Shown here in pieces: positions 7,609 to 16,508 of a stretch of DNA of 64,000 bases. Under the pieces are notes generated by a model. The model was not told the DNA's origin. It saw only the letters and a program-made list of their open reading frames with translations, and did not search any database. Position numbers and translations under genes: made by a program. The first letter of the stretch is position 1; each line of letters begins with the position of its first letter. Source of the stretch: Streptomyces sp. NBC_00224 (GTDB taxonomy: Bacteria; Actinomycetota; Actinomycetes; Streptomycetales; Streptomycetaceae); NCBI RefSeq assembly GCF_041435195.1, contig NZ_CP108106.1, positions 2,418,001-2,482,000 of the forward strand, in the 5' to 3' direction.

Positions 7609-9039
7609 TCAACTCCACGAGGGGTGGGACGGCAGGGGCTGCTGGGGCAGTACGAGTCGACCGGCCCCGAACAGCTCCACTGGATGGCGGATGAAGATTG
7701 ACTCTTTGGGGAACATCAGGACGGGCGTCCGGTCGGGGAGCGCGAGGTCTTCCTCGCGGATGCCGAACAGACGCGCCGCTTCCTTTCTGCCACCGCCGGA
7801 CAGCGTCAACTGGGTCTCCCGGCTGCGAGCTTCGAGGAAGTCGATGTTGTCGGCCATCGAGCGAATACTGCAGACATCGATCTCCCAGCTCGCAGAGTTC
7901 TCGGCGAGACTGATCCAGGGGAAATAGCCGATTCCGCCGCCGTAGTAGCTGTAGTCAGCTCCGGCGTCGACGCTGGGAGGTGTCACTAGTCGCACACTTG
8001 TACCCATGGCGCGGTAACGCAGCATCACATGCCAGAGGGTGACCAGTTGTACGCGTGGGACCAGTTGGGCGTCCTCGTTGGGGAGAGGTAGGAGTCGTTC
8101 GCTGGTGAATTCCGACTTGCCACGGCTTATGTCGTACGTGGCTTTCATGAAGTGGTGGTAGCACGTCGAGAACAGCCATAGATTGGCCGTTCCGAACAGG
8201 GCCTCCGGACAGTAGTTGCGCACCACGTCGATACAGGCAGCCGCGTCATGCATGCGCTCCCGGATGATGCCGAGTGCGCCGGCCAGTCCGGTGCGAAAAT
8301 TGATCTTCGCGAACTCGGCCGGGTCGAGCTCCTTGCGATAGCGCGGCAGTCTCTTCTGCAGGAAATCCCATCTGTACTGCCGGACGAGTTCAAGACTCGA
8401 TCTCTCGTCGAAGACAGTTCTGATGTCGGAGGCCAGCTCGGGCACGCTGAACACGTCCGATCCGACGAGGACGCGGAAGAACCCGTCGACCCAGTGGGCG
8501 CTCCACAGAAGGGAGAAGGTGGCCAGGTTCAGCCGGTTGTGCGCCGGGACGAAGATCGCCCCACCCTGCTTCTGCCACTCGACACGTCGAAAGTACTCCT
8601 CGAGGTCGAGGACGTACCAGTCGAAGCGATCGGTCGGCGGTAAGTACATCAGGTCGTATGCCGGAACCTCGGTGTCGCGTTGCACGGCCAGCGCCAGCAG
8701 GAGGCGTCCGGTACGGCTCGCCTCGTACAAACCCTCCATCATCTTGCGTCCTGCCTCGTACCGCAGGCATAAGCAGTCGAGCGGGCCTTCGGAGACGAGG
8801 CGGATCTTCTCCTTGTCGGTCGACTTGATCTGCCATCTGAACTCGACTTGATCCGCTGCCCGCCACAGTGAGGGAATGCGCACCAGGTAATCGATCTTCT
8901 GTGTGTCGGGCTGGGTCTTGGAAACGTGAAAGGGTGCCATGTTCGCCAACCACAGAAGCATCAGGTCGTGGAAGGTGCTCTCCGCCGCGGCACCGCGTTG
9001 CTCCGCATTGATTCCGCTTCGGCTCCGGTTGGCGTTCAT
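7609..9039 (-). CDS. DUF4365-like putative PD-(D/E)XK protein
   Basis: The product has 476 residues. The N-terminal 180 resemble DUF4365-type nuclease folds: E20 in the first helix, D50 in KIDYLVRIP, then EFRWQIKSTD with the Q70-x-K72 pair used by many PD-(D/E)XK variants, then LLLALAVQ and YDLMYLPP strands. The rest (about 190-476) is predicted globular and I do not recognise it. DUF4365 domains are common in defence and mobile-element genes, so a DNA-directed role is possible. It heads a minus-strand run with only 3 bp to the aldehyde dehydrogenase, an odd pairing, which may mean simple read-through. A promoter probably lies in 9040-9163. Function unproven. Confidence 0.6.
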   Translation of the reverse strand: MNANRSRSGINAEQRGAAAESTFHDLMLLWLANMAPFHVSKTQPDTQKIDYLVRIPSLWRAADQVEFRWQIKSTDKEKIRLVSEGPLDCLCLRYEAGRKMMEGLYEASRTGRLLLALAVQRDTEVPAYDLMYLPPTDRFDWYVLDLEEYFRRVEWQKQGGAIFVPAHNRLNLATFSLLWSAHWVDGFFRVLVGSDVFSVPELASDIRTVFDERSSLELVRQYRWDFLQKRLPRYRKELDPAEFAKINFRTGLAGALGIIRERMHDAAACIDVVRNYCPEALFGTANLWLFSTCYHHFMKATYDISRGKSEFTSERLLPLPNEDAQLVPRVQLVTLWHVMLRYRAMGTSVRLVTPPSVDAGADYSYYGGGIGYFPWISLAENSASWEIDVCSIRSMADNIDFLEARSRETQLTLSGGGRKEAARLFGIREEDLALPDRTPVLMFPKESIFIRHPVELFGAGRLVLPQQPLPSHPSWS

Positions 9040-9163
9040 GGCCCTCCCGCGGTGTCGCTCGGCCGATCATCGTTTCAATGGGGGGCTCAGTGGCGAACGA
9101 GCTCGGCCTGTGGCCACCGTGGGCGACGATATTAGCGTGTGCCGTCCCGTAGGCCAACATCGA

Positions 9164-10354
9164 TTATTCGACATTAAAGGGAGCAGGCGTTAACTCGTTC
9201 ATATGCCCGAGGTAGTTGCGCACTTCTGTCAGATCACCGCACACGCCACTGTGTGCGATCTGAGCGGCCGCACTGCGCGTTCTGTACACGACATCCGAAC
9301 GTTCCTGTGCGCCATAGAGAAACGCAAGCAGTCGGCTCGAACGCTCCACCAACTCGAATCCCCTGGTCACCGCCGATCCGGAACGGATCATTTCGGCGGC
9401 CCAGCGCACATTGCCGATCCAGGACTCCACCAGGGTCGAACAAAGCGTCAGGTTGCGGTGGTAACAGCCCAGCCAGCGACACCGACCCGAAGCCCGGAAC
9501 CGGTACGGCGCCCACACCACCCGCACCCTGTCGACCGCGAAGAGCACGCCTCCCGACCGCCATGCCCGGCCCCTCAGGCCGTGCTCGCTCAGCGGTCCGG
9601 GCCGGGCGACCCCCGCCCATCCTTCCCGTTCGGCGAGACAGGCAAGGAAACGGTGCACGTCATTGCCCTCGGCGAGGGCGCAGTCCTCGTCGCTGCCGCT
9701 GCCCTCGACGAGGGAGATCACGACAAAGGGGTCCGTGCCACGGTCCTCCGCCCCGGGCGGCCAGGCGCCCCTGGCCGCGGCAAGGCGGTCCAGCAGCACC
9801 GAGGCGGTCGCCCTGATGGATCGGGCGGTGCCGGCCTCGTCCGCCAGCTGGAGCCGCAGGTCTCTCTCGTAGCCGGCGACGCGCTCCGCCCAGCCGCGCG
9901 GATCGTCGGTTCCCCGGCATGTCAGGGACACCGTCACGGTGTTGGCCAGCGGATGGCACAGCGCCTCCACCGCCACCCGCACTGACGGCTGTGTCGAGGT
10001 CACCTTGACCGGCAGCCGCGGACGCAAGGGCACTTGAGCCTGCCACGCCTGTGCGCCGGAGGCATCCCGGTAGGACCGTGTGCGCAGGGACCGGTGCCAG
10101 AAGTTGCTGATGTCGCCCTGCGCGCTGCCGGCGCCGAGCCAGGGCAGCGTCAGCGGGAACGCGCCCGTGATCCCCGGCCACGTGCCGGCAGGTGAGCCTA
10201 TTGCGGAGGAACGCGCCTGTCCGAAGACCCGGTCATAGGAGACCGGAGTGAGGAAGCCGGGCACGACGACAGCCCGCTCCGGGGGCGCCGCGAGTCCGGG
10301 TACGACGGAGGAGAAGACGTAGCTGATCCGCACCTGATGCAACAGGATGGCCAT
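9164..10354 (-). CDS. Uncharacterised cytosolic protein
   Basis: The 396-residue product has no membrane segments or signal peptide, and I recognise no family. The N-terminal part is rich in beta-type stretches (VRISYVFSSVVPGLAAP, RAVVVPGFLTPVSYDRVFGQ), the middle has VRVAVEALCHPLANTVTVSL, and the C-terminal 130 residues are mainly helical. Start ATG at 10354 is taken as the first ATG before the conserved-looking part. It lies downstream of the membrane protein at 10508-12088 and upstream of the DUF4365-like gene on the same strand, and may work with either. A hairpin at 10467-10491 separates it from the upstream gene. Confidence 0.6.
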   Translation of the reverse strand: MAILLHQVRISYVFSSVVPGLAAPPERAVVVPGFLTPVSYDRVFGQARSSAIGSPAGTWPGITGAFPLTLPWLGAGSAQGDISNFWHRSLRTRSYRDASGAQAWQAQVPLRPRLPVKVTSTQPSVRVAVEALCHPLANTVTVSLTCRGTDDPRGWAERVAGYERDLRLQLADEAGTARSIRATASVLLDRLAAARGAWPPGAEDRGTDPFVVISLVEGSGSDEDCALAEGNDVHRFLACLAEREGWAGVARPGPLSEHGLRGRAWRSGGVLFAVDRVRVVWAPYRFRASGRCRWLGCYHRNLTLCSTLVESWIGNVRWAAEMIRSGSAVTRGFELVERSSRLLAFLYGAQERSDVVYRTRSAAAQIAHSGVCGDLTEVRNYLGHMNELTPAPFNVE

Positions 10355-10466
10355 GCCGGTCCCGCTTTCGCCCTAGTATGGGGGAGATTCGGTTCGAGGC
10401 CCGTGGCAAGCCCACGGTCGCCCGGCTACCGGGTGGGTCGAGAACCCAAACGGCGCTCGTCGCCGC

Positions 10467-10491
10467 GGGGCAGTCTCACGGAGGCTGCCCC
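10467..10491. terminator. Hairpin after membrane-protein gene
   Basis: GGGGCAG (10467-10473) and CTGCCCC (10485-10491) form a 7-bp stem with an 11-nt loop, 17 bases beyond the stop of the minus-strand gene at 10508. It is a probable terminator or processing site that would partly insulate the following gene. Confidence 0.45.
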
Positions 10492-10507
10492 GAACTCTCC
10501 ACCGAGG

Positions 10508-12088
10508 TCAAGGACCCTGCTGCCCGCCGGGCAGCGATTCCCGTAGCACCGGAGCCGGGACGAGTTCGGCGGTGATGGCCTCGGTCGTCACCTTGACCGG
10601 ATGCTGCAGCACCCCCGGCGCCCAGGAGAGCGTCACGTCCTGACGTCCGCGCACCACGCGCCACAGCTCCTGCGCGGAACCGCGCAGGGCGTTCTGTACT
10701 TCGTCGACCCGGGGCGCGGGCGCCGCCGGATCGATGACGCAGAGGATCGCTGGTACGCACCACACCTCGTCCGGTTGGTCGGGCCGGCCCGCCAGGCGGA
10801 AACCCTGCCGCTCCGGGCCGGATTCCGCTGTGAATCGCACCTGCGGCAGGACCAGCGAACCGCCCGCCCGCGCCAGCCTGCGCAGCAGGGTCCGGGGGTC
10901 ATCGCTCGTGCGGGGTGTCCTTCGGTCGGCGCTCGTCCTGGACCAGGCCCACGGCAGCGCGAACGCCGTGAAGCCGATTCCGGCCGAGGCCAGCCACACC
11001 GTGATCAGGTCCCTGACCCCGTATCCCTGGAGATAGGTGCGGGGACTGCCCAGAGCCCATGTCACGGCCCAGTACACCGGGATGGCCAGGATGGACAGCG
11101 TGGCCGACACGGCGACGAACTCCGGGGCACTGGCGTCCAGAGCCGGTAGCTCCACCCCGCGCGCCGCCGCACGCCGCGCCGGAATCCGATAGGCCATCAG
11201 CACCAGGAAGCCCGGCAGCAGCAGGAAGGACGGTACGCCGACGCCGGTGAGGAACTCCGACTCCCCGAGCACCGCGTACGAGAAGCGATGGGCCGACACG
11301 ATCTCGGCCTGCCGCTGGACCCCGGCTTCCTCGAACGACACCCGAGTGGTGAACACGGCCTCGTGGTCCCCGGACTGCGACCGCGAGAGGGCCTCCACCC
11401 GGAACCGGAACGCCCCGACCGCGCCCGGGGCGACAGGCTGTGGTGACCAGGCGGATGGTGCGCGGGCGCAGGAAGGAGGCGCGTCCCTCGCACGGGAAGC
11501 CCACCGCCAGGGACATATCCGCCCGTCCGGCGACACGGCCGCGCTCACGCTCTCCACCGCGACCGGCATGGTCGAGACGTTGTGGACCATGACGTCGACG
11601 TCTCGCGGACGGCCCTCCTGAAGCACCGTCAGCGTGGTCATCAAGGACACCTTCACCACCTGGTCGACACCTACCGGCGGCACGGGCGTGACGGACAGGC
11701 TCCCCACGCCGACGGTGCCCTCCGGTGAGGCGGCCTCGAAAACCACTTCGGCCGCGGAGGCCCGCTCCCAGGACCAGTGAAGACGCACCCGCCACCGGGT
11801 CGTTCCGGCCGACCTCTCCACCCGGGAGATCACCACCGACAAGCCCGCCACCGGCACCGAGGACAGTCTCAGCGGCTTCGACGTCCGGCCCCGCACGAGC
11901 ACATCCACCTGGCCCGTGGCGCCGGACTGTAAGGACAGCTCAGCCGGAACGACCCGGATGCCGGCCTCGTCGGCGTAGGCGCCTGCCGGGGCGGGCCAGA
12001 AAAGGGCGGAAGCGACCGTGACACCGATCAACAGTCTTACGAGCCAACTCAATGACAGGCCGCTGCGGACCCTGCACGGCATCCCCAC
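10508..12088 (-). CDS. Exported/membrane protein of unknown function
   Basis: The 526-residue protein starts with a basic N-terminus and a hydrophobic signal segment (WLVRLLIGVTVASALFWPAP, cleavage near AGAYA). Residues about 40-270 look like two extracellular beta-sandwich regions (repeated V-rich strands, paired cysteines near 193 and 207). Three membrane segments follow: about 287-305 (SFLLLPGFLVLMAYR), 330-352 and 362-388. A C-terminal cytoplasmic part of about 130 residues ends the protein. I do not recognise a family. The architecture suggests a receptor-like or transport-accessory role. The gene is divergent from the aminotransferase and upstream of two unknown minus-strand genes. Confidence 0.6.
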   Translation of the reverse strand: MGMPCRVRSGLSLSWLVRLLIGVTVASALFWPAPAGAYADEAGIRVVPAELSLQSGATGQVDVLVRGRTSKPLRLSSVPVAGLSVVISRVERSAGTTRWRVRLHWSWERASAAEVVFEAASPEGTVGVGSLSVTPVPPVGVDQVVKVSLMTTLTVLQEGRPRDVDVMVHNVSTMPVAVESVSAAVSPDGRICPWRWASRARDAPPSCARAPSAWSPQPVAPGAVGAFRFRVEALSRSQSGDHEAVFTTRVSFEEAGVQRQAEIVSAHRFSYAVLGESEFLTGVGVPSFLLLPGFLVLMAYRIPARRAAARGVELPALDASAPEFVAVSATLSILAIPVYWAVTWALGSPRTYLQGYGVRDLITVWLASAGIGFTAFALPWAWSRTSADRRTPRTSDDPRTLLRRLARAGGSLVLPQVRFTAESGPERQGFRLAGRPDQPDEVWCVPAILCVIDPAAPAPRVDEVQNALRGSAQELWRVVRGRQDVTLSWAPGVLQHPVKVTTEAITAELVPAPVLRESLPGGQQGP

Positions 12089-12255
12089 CCCAGCCCACCC
12101 TCTTCCCGCATCGCAACAGGCGTTCTTTCACCTGTAGATGGGCAGGTGCCCCCCAACCGGGCGATCGTCATAATAGTGGCGACAGCCCGTCTCGAGGCAG
12201 GCTTTCGGGCACGCCGCGTCCCTGCTCCGTCCCCGCAGACATGAGGGAAACCACC

Positions 12256-13497
12256 ATGACGGATGCCATCAGCAGCCCGCACGGCTCGGCCCCGAGCGCG
12301 TCTCTGTCACCTCGCTTACGCGGTATGCCGGAGGGCCTCGGCCGTTGGCTGGCCATCGCGACCGGGTCGGACACCGTCGACCTCGCGTTGGGCACGCCGG
12401 AATTCCCCACCGCCCCTCGCTCCGCTGTCCACGCGGCGAGCCACGCGATGCGCCAGGGGCACAACCAGTACGACGTCCCCGCCGGAAACAGCCGGCTGCG
12501 GGCCTCGGTGGCGTGTCGTCTGCGCGGCCGGCCGGACCCGGACACGGAGATGACCGTGACCGTCGGGGCCACCGAAGCCCTGAGCGCCACCTTGCTCGCA
12601 CTCCTGGACCAGGGAGACGAGGTCGTCCTCACCGAGCCCTACTACCCGAACTTCCTCTCCGCCCTGGCGCTGGCCGGTGGCCGCCCGCGCTTCGTACCGC
12701 TCAGCCCGCCCGACTGGGCCTTCGATCTGGAACGTTTCCTCGACGCGATCGGGCCGCGAACCCGCCTCGTCCTGTTGAACAGCCCGCACAACCCCACGGG
12801 TAGGCTGCTCTCGCCCGAGGCCGTCCGAGCCGTCGGGATGCGCTGCGCCCGGAACGGGGTGTGGCTGGTGTGCGACGAGGTCTATGCGGCCTACGCCTAC
12901 GACGGCCGGGCGCACGTTTCCGTCTGCGATCAGGGGGGTCTGGAGGACATCGCCGTCAGCATCGGCAGCTTCTCCAAGAGCCATGCCCTCAGCGGATGGC
13001 GCCTGGGGTACGTACGCGCCACGCCGCGCACCACGCGCGCCGTCCGCCTCGTCCACGAGGCACTGACCGGTGGTGCGCCGTCACCGCTGCAACGGGGCCT
13101 GACCGCGGTCCTGGACGAGGCGGTCCGGACGCCCCGCGAGGCGATGCAACGCCGGCGTGACGAGGCGGTGGCCATGTTCACCGACGCGCGTCTGGTCTGT
13201 ACGAACCCTGAGGGCGGCTGCTACTTCACCGCTGAGCAGCGCGACGGGTCGGCGGACGGAGACCAGCTCGCACAGCGCCTCCTCACCCGAGCGGGTGTCG
13301 CCGTGCTTCCCGGCAGCCTGTTCACCACCGCTGACGATCCCCGCATGCGGCGGTTCGTCCGTGTCGCCTTCAACCGGTCCCGCTCCACGCTAGCCGCCGC
13401 GCGCACCGGTCTGTCGGGATTCGCGGCAGCCCTACCGGACATGGCAGCCCCACCGGACATGGTGGCTTCGCCGGCGGCCGGGGCGGAGGCCGAATGA
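12256..13497 (+). CDS. PLP-dependent class I/II aminotransferase
   Basis: The 413-residue enzyme is a fold-type I aminotransferase. Visible residues: GATEAL at 104-109, NSPHNPTG at 175-182 with N179, CDEVY at 206-210 with D207 contacting the pyridine nitrogen, and SFSKSHALSGWRLGYV with K241 as the Schiff-base lysine. The product resembles aspartate/aromatic aminotransferases that act on free amino acids in the cytosol. I use ATG 12256 because GAGGGAA (12243-12249) is properly spaced; another ATG at 12241 is possible. The stop overlaps the start of the next gene as ATGA, so the two are translationally coupled. The pairing with a carboxylate-amine ligase suggests production of an amino acid or keto-acid that is then amidated. 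Confidence 0.9.
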   Translation: MTDAISSPHGSAPSASLSPRLRGMPEGLGRWLAIATGSDTVDLALGTPEFPTAPRSAVHAASHAMRQGHNQYDVPAGNSRLRASVACRLRGRPDPDTEMTVTVGATEALSATLLALLDQGDEVVLTEPYYPNFLSALALAGGRPRFVPLSPPDWAFDLERFLDAIGPRTRLVLLNSPHNPTGRLLSPEAVRAVGMRCARNGVWLVCDEVYAAYAYDGRAHVSVCDQGGLEDIAVSIGSFSKSHALSGWRLGYVRATPRTTRAVRLVHEALTGGAPSPLQRGLTAVLDEAVRTPREAMQRRRDEAVAMFTDARLVCTNPEGGCYFTAEQRDGSADGDQLAQRLLTRAGVAVLPGSLFTTADDPRMRRFVRVAFNRSRSTLAAARTGLSGFAAALPDMAAPPDMVASPAAGAEAE

Positions 13498-14615
13498 CCC
13501 GCCCGCTCCCTCCGCAGTCCTCGGCCGAGGGCACCGTCGGAGTCGAGGAGGAGTTCCTGGTGGTGGACGCCGCCACCCGCGGCCCGGTGCCCGGGGCGGA
13601 CCTCGTTCTGCCCGCCGCCGCACGGCTCGGCGCTGCCGTCACGGGGGAGCTGACACCCATGCAGGTCGAGTTGATAACACCGGTCTGCACCACGCTGGCC
13701 GAGGTCGGCGGTGCCCTGGCCCGGGGCCGCCTGGCTCTGGCCCGTGCCGCGGCGTCGCACGGCTGGCGGATCGCGGCCTCCGGCACTCCGGCACTCACAT
13801 CTGCCGGACCACCTCCGCTGTGCGAGACACCCCGGTACCAGGCACTGGCCGACCGGTTCGGCAGCCTTGTCGACGAGCAAGGTACATGCGGTCTGCACAT
13901 CCACGTCGGCGTTCCGGACCGGGACGAGGCCATACGCGCATGCGGTCATCTCAGACCGTGGCTGGCGTGTCTGCTGGCGATCAGCGCCAACTCCCCTTTC
14001 CACGCGGGCCGGGACACCGGTTACGCCAGTTGGCGCGCGGTGGTGGCCGGCCGCTGGCCCACCATCGGCCCTCCTCCGGTGATGGACGGACTGGAGGGGT
14101 ACCACCAGGCCGTCGGCCGATTACGGCACCACGGTGTCGCCGAGGGCGAGCGGGACGTCTACTGGTGGGCGCGACCGTCCGCCACCTACCCCACGGTCGA
14201 GATCAGGATCGCCGACACGCAGCCCACTGTCGCCGACACTCTCCTCGTCGCCGCTCTGGCGCGTGCCGCCGTGCTGGAAGCACTGGACGCCGTACGGCGC
14301 GGCGTACGTCCTCCCTGTCTCGAGGACGCCGAGGTGAACGCCATGATCTGGCGGGCGGCCCGAGACGGGATGGCTCACCCCCGGACCGGCGACGATCCCG
14401 CCTCCGCCGTGGCCGTCCGCGTACAGCAGCTCGTCCGCCGGCTGCGCCCGCGCCTGGAGCAGATGGGTGACCTGGCCACCGTCATCCGCCTGCGCAGGCG
14501 GATGTGTTCCTTGGGCACGGGCGCCGATCGCCAGCGGGCAGCCGTACGACAGCACGGAGGCCTTCACGCAGCTGTCGACGCAGTCATTTTCCCCGTGACC
14601 GTGCAACGACAGTAG
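13494..14615 (+). CDS. YbdK-type carboxylate-amine ligase (GCS2)
   Basis: The 373-residue protein belongs to the glutamate-cysteine ligase family 2/YbdK group of the glutamine-synthetase-like superfamily. Conserved parts are VGVEEEFLVVD (16-26), GELTPMQVELIT (51-62), TCGLHIHVGVPD (131-142; metal/ATP-site histidines) and EIRIADTQPTV. These enzymes use ATP to join a carboxylate to an amine as an acyl phosphate intermediate. True glutathione synthesis is not expected in an actinobacterium, so a dedicated small-molecule or dipeptide product is more likely. It overlaps the aminotransferase by four bases. Nothing else in the immediate area looks biosynthetic, so the two may form a minimal operon. 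Confidence 0.85.
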   Translation: MTRPLPPQSSAEGTVGVEEEFLVVDAATRGPVPGADLVLPAAARLGAAVTGELTPMQVELITPVCTTLAEVGGALARGRLALARAAASHGWRIAASGTPALTSAGPPPLCETPRYQALADRFGSLVDEQGTCGLHIHVGVPDRDEAIRACGHLRPWLACLLAISANSPFHAGRDTGYASWRAVVAGRWPTIGPPPVMDGLEGYHQAVGRLRHHGVAEGERDVYWWARPSATYPTVEIRIADTQPTVADTLLVAALARAAVLEALDAVRRGVRPPCLEDAEVNAMIWRAARDGMAHPRTGDDPASAVAVRVQQLVRRLRPRLEQMGDLATVIRLRRRMCSLGTGADRQRAAVRQHGGLHAAVDAVIFPVTVQRQ

Positions 14616-14740
14616 CGATGGCTTGGCCTGGACCAGCCGTGACGGAGGAGTGCCTCTATCCGCAGTCAGCTTCTTGATCGCCAGTGACACCGAGTGATTG
14701 CTTGCATGAACACATTGGAGTGTTCAGCGCTGGCAGCTGC

Positions 14741-15224
14741 GCGAGGCCAATCCCAACTACGTCCTGCTCGACGGCACTCTCGCGGAGTGCGGCCGACTGG
14801 GCGACGGCCGAGCCCAATACTCAGCCAAACACCGCCAGCACAGCATGAACGCGCAGTTGGTGACCGATCCGGACGACCAGCTGTTGTAGATCTCGCCTGC
14901 GCTGCCCGGCCGTACGCACAACCTCACCGTGGCCCGCACCCACCAGATTATCCGAATCTGCGAACGTCAAGGCATGCCGATCCTCGCCGACCGCGCCTAC
15001 ATGGGAGCTGGATCATGGGTGGCGACACCCCTCAGACGCCAGCCGGGTGCGACCTCACACCAACACAGCAAACCGTCAACCGCGCACTGTCCATGGCCCA
15101 AGCACCCGTCGAGGGCGGAGTCGCACGGCTCAAGTCGTGGCGGATCTTCCGCAAGGCGCGATGCAGCCCGAATCGAATGTCGTCAATCTCCGCCGCCGTC
15201 CTCGACCTAGAGCGACAGCGCTGA
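14741..15224 (+). pseudogene. IS5-family transposase remnant
   Basis: The plus strand encodes fragments of a DDE transposase C-terminal half: NYVLLDGTLAECGRLGDGRA, SAKHRQHSMNAQLVTDPDDQ, then ISPALPGRTHNLTVARTH, ILADRAYMGAG and finally TVNRALSMAQAPVEGGVARL with SPNRMSSISAAV. LLDGT and ILADRAY carry the first two catalytic aspartates. A TAG at 14887-14889 replaces the tryptophan codon expected between LL and ISPALPG, and a frameshift near 15020 is needed to join the last part. The N-terminal half is missing. It is a dead element, and a related, more decayed copy lies at 19676-19855 on the other strand. Confidence 0.85.
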
Positions 15225-15754
15225 AAGAACTCAGTGTCTGGCTGCGGGGTGTGCGAGATGGGCATGTAGCAGGGCTGAGCTATCGGCTACTTAAATAGCA
15301 ATGGGCGTGCCGCCCAGTTGGTGAGTGCCTACCGGGTCGGAGCAGGAGTGGGCTGCGAGATGCGTGCGACTGGCCACCTCGCGCCTTCGCTGGTTGTAGC
15401 GAATCAGGCTCCGCGCAGCCATTCGCGACACATGTCATGAGCTGCGAGAACACTGAAAAGGCGTTTGAGATTCGCGCTGTAGCGTTTCGGGGTGCCGCAT
15501 ATCATCAGACCTGACCTGCGGCGACGGAATTTCCCACACATCCCTGGATGCTGCGGCACCCGCTGCCTGCGAATTGTGCCGCGGCCACGCCGGTGATGTG
15601 GCTGATTACCGAGCTAAGCGTCACGGCAGCCTGGCTTGACCTACTGCAGCTGAGGCTACGACGACGGCCGACTTGGGGTGCCCCGCGCTTACAAGGCAAG
15701 CCGGCTGGTTCCCATATGCTGATGGGTGCGGGTCCTCTGAAGTGACGGTCGGGA
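15225..15754. other. Intergenic stretch without recognisable gene
   Basis: No gene-like frame is visible in these 530 bases between two transposase remnants. The composition is less G/C-biased than the flanking genes, as expected of scrambled insertion-sequence DNA. Confidence 0.5.
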
Positions 15755-16400
15755 TCAAGCTGTGAGGCTGTAGTTCTGCTGGTCGGGGCCGGGGTAGAGG
15801 CGTTGATGTTCACGGGCAGTGTGGAAGCCCCAGTAGTTGTCGAAGTCGCCGTTCGTGATCAGTGCGCGGAGTTGGAGGACGGCTTCGGCGCCGTCGAGTC
15901 CCCAGCGGGCGCCGGTGATGTCGAGGCGATCGGTGGTCAGGTGACGGCAGGCGCCTTCGACGGCGCCGGTGGCGATCGGCCAGCCGGCCGCGAGGGGGTG
16001 TCGTAGTGAAGCTGATCGAGGTGGCCGGCGAGGTAGCGGTGGCAGGGAGCCGTTCGGCTGTAGCCTGGGCTGTCATCTCGGTGGCGGCGCGTTCGGCGTG
16101 TCCGGCGAGGATCGCGGTGAGTTTGTCCGCGGCCCAGGTCTCGGCCGCACGGCTGCCGGGCGGATGAAAAGCATGCGCCGCTGCCCAGCAGTACTCGGCG
16201 ACATGGACGAAGTCGAGCAGGACGTTGAGGCGGATGCCGCGTCGGGCGGCTTCGGCTTGGATCAGGTCAAGTTGGTGGCGGGCGCCGTCAACAACTGACG
16301 ATCCAGTCCCGTAGCTGCTGCGGGTCGCGGGCCTCGGCCTGGACGAAGGCGTGGGCGACGACCTGTTCCGGAGGACGGATTACCGAGACGGTGCACCATG
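15755..16400 (-). pseudogene. ISKra4-like transposase remnant
   Basis: Translating the minus strand gives a good C-terminus: [57 protein letters not shown] and [11 protein letters not shown], ending at TGA 15755-15757. Further upstream, in a different frame, are NVLLDFVHVAEYCWAAAHAF, AAETWAADKLTAILAGHAER and [14 protein letters not shown]. The VEGACRHL...[13 protein letters not shown]...NGDFD..W signature is typical of ISKra4-type transposases. At least two frameshifts and a missing N-terminal half make it non-functional. Confidence 0.85.
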
Positions 16401-16508
16401 CACCGAAGGGTGCCGACTAGATGAAGGCCGGAACCCAACTGCTGGCTACGAAGGCCGTGGCGAAGACCGCACCTGAGCCGAAGAGGCGAGGCTTGCTACG
16501 TCCCGTGG

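Noticed and set aside
10355..10466. tRNA-like sequence (GGTTCGAG, pairing arms)
   Set aside because: A T-arm-like stretch is present, but no complete cloverleaf or acceptor stem can be drawn.
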